From an uncultured Marvinbryantia sp. (GTDB lineage: Bacteria > Bacillota > Clostridia > Lachnospirales > Lachnospiraceae): a DNA stretch of 64,000 bases. Both the position numbers and the translations under genes were made by a program. The stretch spans positions 62,001-126,000 of the forward strand of contig CALDMO010000043.1 in NCBI GenBank assembly GCA_937915375.1. Reading direction: 5' to 3'. Below the pieces are notes generated by a model. That model was not told the DNA's origin and made no database searches. It saw only the letters and a list, made by a program, of their open reading frames with translations. Positions 58,996-64,000 of the stretch are shown here, piece by piece (the first letter of the stretch is position 1; every line of letters starts with the position of its first letter).

Positions 58996-59877
58996 ATGAA
59001 TCGGGCGCGCAGAATCATTCATGCAGAGGAAGTATGGAGAGCGGGAATTCGCGGCCAGGGTGTTGCAGTTGCGGTGTTGGATACCGGAACTGCGCCGCAT
59101 CCGGATTTTGAGGGCCGTATGACTGGTTTTTATGATTTTATGAATCAGAAAAAAGAGGCGTATGATGATTTTGGGCATGGCACGCATGTGTGCGGAATCT
59201 TATGCGGTGCGGGAAAATCACAGCATGCTTACTGCGGAATTGCGCCGGAGGCAGAATTTGTCAGCTTGAAGGTGCTGGATCGCAATGGAAACGGAAGAAG
59301 AAAAGATGTGATAAACGGGATTTACTGGACGATTGAACATCAGAAAAAATATCGGATTCGGATCATGAATATTTCGGTGGGTACAGTAAAAGAAGGAGAT
59401 GTGATGGACGAACAGCTGATCAGGGCGGTGGAAGACGCTTGGGATGCCGGGATCGTTGTAGTGGTAGCTGCCGGAAATCTTGGGCCGGAGCCGCAGACGA
59501 TCACCGCGCCGGGCAACAGCCGTAAGGTGATCACAGTTGGATCTTCTGATGAGCGTAAGCCATTTTTTTCCGGCAGGGGACCGACCAGATGCTGCGTCTG
59601 CAAGCCTGATATTGTTGCGCCTGGATCGGATATTATATCCTGCAGCAGCCAGTTTGGCCGAGGACGGCCTTATTATTGCAGAAAAAGCGGCACCTCTATG
59701 GCTACGCCCATAGTATCCGGTGCCGCTGCGCTTCTGTTATCCAAAGAACCCTGGCTGACAAATGTAGAGGTTAAGATGCGCCTGCGGGAATCCGCTGTCG
59801 ATCTTTTGCTGCCGCACAGCCGTCAGGGATGGGGGCTTTTGGATGCCGCCCGGTTTTGCCGAATCAGTTCGATTTAA
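58996..59877 (+). CDS. Subtilisin-family (S8) peptidase, intracellular type
   Basis: 293 residues, no signal peptide and no prodomain. Asp29 ('VAVLDTGTAPHPDF'), His61 ('DFGHGTHVCG'), oxyanion Asn in 'VVAAGNLGP' and Ser234 ('SGTSMATPIVSGAAA') are intact. Closest in layout to IspA/AprX-type intracellular subtilisins. Nine cysteines or so are present, including an adjacent pair in 'TRCCVCKPD', unusual for subtilases. GGGAGGCGTTT precedes the ATG. The last 14 bases overlap the convergent polyamine-transport gene. Confidence 0.9.
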   Translation: MNRARRIIHAEEVWRAGIRGQGVAVAVLDTGTAPHPDFEGRMTGFYDFMNQKKEAYDDFGHGTHVCGILCGAGKSQHAYCGIAPEAEFVSLKVLDRNGNGRRKDVINGIYWTIEHQKKYRIRIMNISVGTVKEGDVMDEQLIRAVEDAWDAGIVVVVAAGNLGPEPQTITAPGNSRKVITVGSSDERKPFFSGRGPTRCCVCKPDIVAPGSDIISCSSQFGRGRPYYCRKSGTSMATPIVSGAAALLLSKEPWLTNVEVKMRLRESAVDLLLPHSRQGWGLLDAARFCRISSI

Positions 59878-61738
59878 TCTGATTCCAAAGTTCATTGTAG
59901 ATGATATCGTTTTCGTCGCCGAGGAATGCAAACGTTTCGCAGTCTTTCAGCATGTCCTCTGTCGGGAAAGCAACTTTGCTGCTGCGGATATCCGGATCCT
60001 CGATCAGTTCCTGCGCTGCAGTGTTCGGGGTAGAGTAAGTGATATATTCAAAATTCATCAGCGCAATATCCGGACGGCAGAGGAAATTGAGAAATTTCTC
60101 TGCATTTTCCACATGCTTTGCATTTTTGGGAATTACCCAAGAATCAATCCACATATTGGAGCCTTCTTTTGGAATCACGTATTCCAGATCCGGATTTTCT
60201 TTTTGCGTGTAGATTGCCTCACCGGAATAGATTACGCCGAGCGCAGCTTCGCCGCCGATCATTTTATCACGTACTTGATCAATAACATAGGCCTGTACCA
60301 GCGGTTTTTGTTCGATCAGAAGATTTTTGGCGGCAGTTAATTCGTCAAGATCAGTGGAATTTAAGGAGTATCCAAGGCTGCGCAAAGCGACGGCAAAAGC
60401 GTCACGGACACTGTCCTGCATGAGAATATTTCCGGCATATTTTTCATCCCAGAGAATCTTCCAGCTGTCTACCGGCTCGCTTACCATCGTTTTGTTGTAG
60501 AGGATGCCGACGGTTCCCCAGCAGTAGGGAATGGAATATTTATTTTCCGGGTCAAATTCTTTTGATTTTTCAAAGTAGGTGCTGCCGATATTTTTGACAT
60601 TGGGAATATTCTCAAACTGTATTTCCTGAAGAAGATCATTTTCAATCATCCTCTGGATCATATAATCGGAGGGACACACCAGATCATAGGCAATTGCGCC
60701 TGCGTTGATCTTCGGGTACATGCTTTCGTTCGTTTCAAATTCTTCATAAACCACTTGGATGCCGGTTTCTTCCTCAAAAAGATCAAGAACCTCCGGATCA
60801 AGATACTCTCCCCAGTTATAAACAATAACCGTATTGTTTCCGGTCAGATTGCCTTGAGAACCATAATAGATGCCGCCGCCGATGATTACGGCAGCCAACA
60901 GGGCCGGGACTACTTTTTTAAATAGCAGCGCTTTGACACGCGTTGTTTTTGTAACAGCTTTTCTGCTGTTTCCTTCCGGTTTTTCCGGTGAATAATTGAC
61001 CAGGATCAGCAGCACCAGTACGGAAACAAACAGCAAGGTTGACAGTGCGTAGATTTCTGGTTTGATGCCCTTTCGCACTTCCGTGTAGATTTTGGTGGAC
61101 AGAGTATCGATTCCCGGTCCTTTTGTGAAGTGCGTGATTACAAAATCATCCAGCGACATTGTAAAGGCCAACACAAAGCCGGAGAGTACGCCCGGCAGGA
61201 TTTCTGGGAATACGACCTTCAAAAACGCATATATTGGTGAAGCACCGAGATCCATAGCAGCTTCATAGGTGCTGCGGCTGGTCTGCTTTAGCTTCGGCAT
61301 AACGCTTAATATTACATATGGAATGTTAAACGTGATATGCGAAAGTAAAATCGTCTGAAAACCGAGGTTTATACGCAGCGCGAGAAAAACCAGCATCAGA
61401 GAAATTGCAGTCACGATCTCCGCATTGACCATCGGGATATTTGCAAGCGCCAGGAAAAAACCACGCGCTTTCTTTTTCATGGACTGAATACCGATACAGG
61501 CCAGCGTACCCAGCAGTGTGGCGATCAGCGCGGAAAGTACGGCGATGATCAGAGTAGTATAGAAAGCGTTCATGATTTGCTCGTTTTTAAATAGACTCTG
61601 ATACCACTGCAGGGTGAAGCCGCCCCATTTCGCGCGTGTTTTAGAAGCGTTAAAGGACAGCACGATCAGAGTGACAATCGGTGCGTAAAGCAGGATAAAA
61701 ATCAGAGCGAGATAAATCTTTTTTACTGCGGATTTCAT
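59864..61738 (-). CDS. potCD: Fusion of polyamine ABC permease (PotC) and substrate-binding protein (PotD)
   Basis: 624 residues. Residues 1-260 are a PotC-like permease with six helices and the ATPase-contact motif 'AAMDLGASPIYAFLKVVFPEILPG' (trimmed: EAA loop). After a basic linker a further helix (about 277-297) anchors an extracytoplasmic PotD domain (about 305-624), starting 'VIVYNWGEYLDPEVLDLFEE' and with 'YCWGTVGILYN', 'GVIYSGEA' and 'DSWVIPKNAKH'. The binding protein is thus tethered to the transporter, one per permease. Imports spermidine or putrescine. Starts on the last base of potB. This fusion recurs in Clostridia. Confidence 0.92.
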   Translation of the reverse strand: MKSAVKKIYLALIFILLYAPIVTLIVLSFNASKTRAKWGGFTLQWYQSLFKNEQIMNAFYTTLIIAVLSALIATLLGTLACIGIQSMKKKARGFFLALANIPMVNAEIVTAISLMLVFLALRINLGFQTILLSHITFNIPYVILSVMPKLKQTSRSTYEAAMDLGASPIYAFLKVVFPEILPGVLSGFVLAFTMSLDDFVITHFTKGPGIDTLSTKIYTEVRKGIKPEIYALSTLLFVSVLVLLILVNYSPEKPEGNSRKAVTKTTRVKALLFKKVVPALLAAVIIGGGIYYGSQGNLTGNNTVIVYNWGEYLDPEVLDLFEEETGIQVVYEEFETNESMYPKINAGAIAYDLVCPSDYMIQRMIENDLLQEIQFENIPNVKNIGSTYFEKSKEFDPENKYSIPYCWGTVGILYNKTMVSEPVDSWKILWDEKYAGNILMQDSVRDAFAVALRSLGYSLNSTDLDELTAAKNLLIEQKPLVQAYVIDQVRDKMIGGEAALGVIYSGEAIYTQKENPDLEYVIPKEGSNMWIDSWVIPKNAKHVENAEKFLNFLCRPDIALMNFEYITYSTPNTAAQELIEDPDIRSSKVAFPTEDMLKDCETFAFLGDENDIIYNELWNQIKSN

Positions 61739-62556
61739 CAGAATGTCGCCCCCTCTCTGTCTTTGTCGTATTTATTGACGATACCCATGCTGGCGATTAC
61801 AAATACCATCAGTACCAGCGAGAGACCGCTTCCAAGATTCCAGTTGCTTCCCTGCTTAAAGGTCTGTTCGATGACGTTTCCAATCAGCAGGATCTTGCCG
61901 CCGCCTAAAATATCGGAGATTACAAAGGAGGTCATTGCCGGTACAAATACCATAGTAATGCCGCTGATCACGCCTGGAAGGCTCTGCGGAAAAATAATTT
62001 TTGTAAATGTCTGGAAACTGTTCGCGCCGAGATCTCTGGCTGCGTTTACCATGTCTTTATCCAGCTTTACCAGCACGTTATAGATCGGAAGGACCATAAA
62101 CGGCAGAAAATCGTATACCATACCGAGTACGATTGCGTACGGGGTGTTGATGATATCAAGCTGCGGCAGATGCAGAAAACGCAGCATCATATTGATGATT
62201 CCGTTTTTTTCCAGCAGTGTCTGCCAAGCCAGCGTACGCAGCAGAAAGTTCATCCACATCGGCAGAATGAAGATCAGCACGATGAAGCTGGACTGGCTGA
62301 CGTTGGCCGAGCTTAAGATCATTGCCAGCGGATAAGCCAGAATCAGGCAGATCACAGTACAGAGAAAGGCCAGAAGCAGCGCCAGTCCGAGCGCTTTTAG
62401 ATTTTCCGGTGTGGTGATCTTTGCAATGTTATCCAGAGTGAAGCTGCCGTCAGGGGTTGTCAGCCCATAGTAGACGATCAGCAGCAGCGGAATGACAATG
62501 AAGGAAACTGCCCAGAAAAGATAAGGGCCGGAGAGTAATCGTCTGTTATTCTTCAA
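61738..62556 (-). CDS. potB: Spermidine/putrescine ABC transporter permease
   Basis: 272 residues with six helices; 'AARDLGANSFQTFTKIIFPQ' is the EAA loop that contacts PotA. I prefer a TTG start at 62556 ('MKNNRRLLSGPYLF') because AGGAGG lies nine bases upstream, inside the codons that an ATG start at 62574 would use. Either way it overlaps the end of potA. Second gene of the potA-potB-potCD operon on the minus strand. Confidence 0.9.
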   Translation of the reverse strand: MKNNRRLLSGPYLFWAVSFIVIPLLLIVYYGLTTPDGSFTLDNIAKITTPENLKALGLALLLAFLCTVICLILAYPLAMILSSANVSQSSFIVLIFILPMWMNFLLRTLAWQTLLEKNGIINMMLRFLHLPQLDIINTPYAIVLGMVYDFLPFMVLPIYNVLVKLDKDMVNAARDLGANSFQTFTKIIFPQSLPGVISGITMVFVPAMTSFVISDILGGGKILLIGNVIEQTFKQGSNWNLGSGLSLVLMVFVIASMGIVNKYDKDREGATF

Positions 62557-63619
62557 TGTTGACTGCCTCCTCATCCTCGGATAACGGCTTGTTCATAATC
62601 TGGATGTCGAACGGCACAACGCGGATGCCGACTTCCGTTCCAATCGGGAACATATCCGTACTGTGTACGAGCCATTCATAGTTGTTTGCCGTTACTTCCA
62701 TTTCATAATGTACGCCTTTAAAAATAAGATGCGTGACAATGCCGCGGATCGTGCCGTCTTCCGGTTTTACCAGATCAACGTCTTCCGGACGGATTACAAC
62801 ATCGACCGGAGTGTTTTTGCCGAAGCCCTCGTCTACACACTGGAACGGAGCGCCGAGGATATTTACCAGGCGATCCTCAACCATGATGCCGGGCAGGATA
62901 TTGCTGTCACCGATAAAGTCGGCTACGAAGGCATTTTCCGGTTCATTGTAAATTTTTTCCGGTGTACCGATCTGCTGAATATATCCCTGATTCATGACGA
63001 CGATCGTATCGGACATTGTCAGAGCTTCTTCTTGATCATGAGTGACATAGATAAAGGTGATGCCGAGCTCATTCTTTAAACGAATCAGCTCATATTGCAT
63101 ATCCTGACGGAGCTTTAGATCAAGCGCGCCCAGCGGTTCGTCCAGAAGCAGCACTTTTGGTTCGTTTACAATCGCGCGGGCGATGGCGATACGCTGCTGC
63201 TGACCGCCGCTTAAGGATTCCGGCAAACGGTTTTCGTAACCGTCCAGATTAACGAGTTTTAACGCATATTTGATCTTATCGTTGATATACTGTTTGCTCT
63301 TGTTTTTGATCTTCAGCCCGAAGGCGATATTTTCTGCAATACTCATATGAGAGAAAAGCGCGTATTTTTGGAAAACGGTATTGAGCTGGCGCTTGTTTGG
63401 TGGAAGGTGTGTGATATCTTTGTTGTCAAAAATTACACGACCATTATCCGGCGTCTCGAATCCACCGATGATCCGCAGGGTTGTTGTTTTGCCGCAGCCG
63501 GAAGGACCAAGCAGGGTCAAAAATTCGTTTTCCCGGATATACAGATTCAAATCATCCAGAATCATACTGGTTCCATAAGATTTGGAGATGTGCTCCAGAT
63601 TAATTAGTTTATTGCTCAT
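62546..63619 (-). CDS. potA: Spermidine/putrescine ABC transporter ATP-binding protein
   Basis: 357 residues. Walker A GPSGCGKTT, 'VFQKYALFSHMSIAENIAFG', signature 'SGGQQQR', Walker B 'LLLDEPLGALD' and 'VTHDQEEAL', then a C-terminal TOBE domain ('VVIRPEDVDLV') as in PotA. The start 'MSNKLINLEHISKSYG' at 63619 has CAGGAGGAACCGCA upstream; the longer open frame to 63691 has no site. Transcribed from TTGAAA-16-TATACT just upstream. Confidence 0.94.
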   Translation of the reverse strand: MSNKLINLEHISKSYGTSMILDDLNLYIRENEFLTLLGPSGCGKTTTLRIIGGFETPDNGRVIFDNKDITHLPPNKRQLNTVFQKYALFSHMSIAENIAFGLKIKNKSKQYINDKIKYALKLVNLDGYENRLPESLSGGQQQRIAIARAIVNEPKVLLLDEPLGALDLKLRQDMQYELIRLKNELGITFIYVTHDQEEALTMSDTIVVMNQGYIQQIGTPEKIYNEPENAFVADFIGDSNILPGIMVEDRLVNILGAPFQCVDEGFGKNTPVDVVIRPEDVDLVKPEDGTIRGIVTHLIFKGVHYEMEVTANNYEWLVHSTDMFPIGTEVGIRVVPFDIQIMNKPLSEDEEAVNIEE

Positions 63620-63682
63620 TTGCGGTTCCTCCTGAAACATTTTTTCACAGGGTTGTAATTGCATTAAAACATACCAAATTCG

Positions 63683-63710
63683 AGTATACACAGATGGGAG
63701 GAGATTTCAA
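63683..63710 (-). promoter_or_regulatory. Promoter of the pot operon
   Basis: On the minus strand TTGAAA (complement of 63705-63710), 16 bases, TGTG-TATACT (complement of 63683-63688), about 64 bases before potA. Confidence 0.65.
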
Positions 63711-63779
63711 TTGTTTTTTGCAGATTTATCGGGAATTTTGCAGTAATTTTGCAGATATGAAAAAAATTTCATGTTCGTG

Positions 63780-63808
63780 TTAACAAGCAGAAGGAATTAT
63801 GGTATACT
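63780..63808 (+). promoter_or_regulatory. Promoter of the lactonase gene
   Basis: TTAACA (63780-63785), 17 bases, TGG-TATACT (63803-63808). An 85-base leader follows, with a small GGGGA/TCCCT pairing and a repeated ATCTGGAAT. Confidence 0.65.
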
Positions 63809-63893
63809 TATTATCAAAATACTGCGTTATGATATCTGGAATTCTAAGGGGAAAATCCCTGTGCATCTGGAATCGCGAAAGGATGGTCTGACG

Positions 63894-64000
63894 ATGGAGA
63901 AAGAGAAATATGTGGCATATGTGGGTACTTATACGCACGGCAGCAGCATTGGTGTGCATGTATATGACCTGGATGTGGAAAATGGATATATGACGGAACG
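63894..64000 (+). CDS. Beta-propeller lactonase family protein (3' end outside window)
   Basis: The first 35 residues are visible: 'MEKEKYVAYVGTYTHGSSIG' then 'VHVYDLDVENGYMTE'. The 'YVGTYT...GI.VY.LD...G' pattern is the first blade of the seven-bladed lactonase family that includes YbhE-type 6-phosphogluconolactonase. Function therefore likely lactone hydrolysis in the pentose phosphate route, but only the start can be judged. ATG 63894 follows GAAAGGATGGTCTGAC; promoter at 63780. Confidence 0.75.
   Translation, partial: MEKEKYVAYVGTYTHGSSIGVHVYDLDVENGYMTE

Noticed and set aside
63841..63893. Riboswitch in the lactonase leader (repeated ATCTGGAAT and GGGGA/TCCCT pairing)
   Set aside because: The pairing is short, no terminator or ribosome-site occlusion is apparent, and the repeat is only nine bases.
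1..64000. tRNA or rRNA genes, CRISPR arrays, transposases, phage genes
   Set aside because: Intergenic gaps are short and accounted for by leaders and terminators. No cloverleaf, regularly spaced repeats, integrase or transposase motifs were seen.

Overview
The window looks like chromosome from an anaerobic, probably spore-forming Clostridia species, most likely a Lachnospiraceae-type gut bacterium. This rests on gene content and order: the oxygen-independent cobalamin pathway, the yicC-remA-gmk-rpoZ block, Csp-like subtilases, a 'chorion class' high-cysteine protein, a NhaC-type transporter behind a lysine riboswitch, and strong AGGAGG ribosome sites with frequent TTG/GTG starts. I saw no tRNA, rRNA, CRISPR array, prophage or insertion sequence.

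Layout. 1-4010: 3' part of a large repeat-built, sortase-anchored surface protein. 4013-5890: a decayed patch in which fragments of a sulfatase-maturase-like radical SAM protein, a DUF4956 membrane protein and a sigma factor are joined, followed by a frameshifted anti-sigma gene. 6017-8264: uridine kinase and an L,D-transpeptidase. 8326-13505: a BceAB-like ABC transporter divergent from a LytTR response regulator and GHKL kinase. 13644-29549: cobalamin synthesis in two blocks. The first is nucleotide-loop assembly (cobT, cobU, cobS, a P-loop-less cobU paralogue, cobC) and has no riboswitch. The second is a riboswitch-controlled corrin-ring operon (cbiD, L, F, G, H, a cbiJ-E-T fusion, cbiA, cbiB, cobD, cbiP, cbiC). 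29559-35325: a second cobalamin riboswitch controls an exported CbiK, a tandem-domain exported protein of unknown function and a FecCD-type ABC importer whose ATPase has an extra C-terminal domain.

35352-41645: lysine riboswitch with NhaC-type transporter, a structured leader with CNNM/CorC protein, a CLC transporter and an NSS symporter. 41731-47663: Lon-like ATPase lacking a protease domain, LrgAB, HIT, GNAT, Nudix and L-serine dehydratase. 47696-55822: rqcH, then divergent yicC, remA, gmk, rpoZ, a DUF308 protein, rimO, pgsA, cinA. 55914-59877: small proteins and two subtilases, probably spore-related in part. 59864-63619: polyamine ABC transporter with a permease/binding-protein fusion. 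63894-end: start of a beta-propeller lactonase.

The two riboswitch operons plus cobTUSC cover nearly every step from sirohydrochlorin to cobalamin. Missing here are the corrinoid adenosyltransferase, sirohydrochlorin synthesis and lower-ligand (bza-type) synthesis. The most unusual element is the exported cobaltochelatase operon (29559-35325). All functions are inferred by reading sequence; no database search was run.
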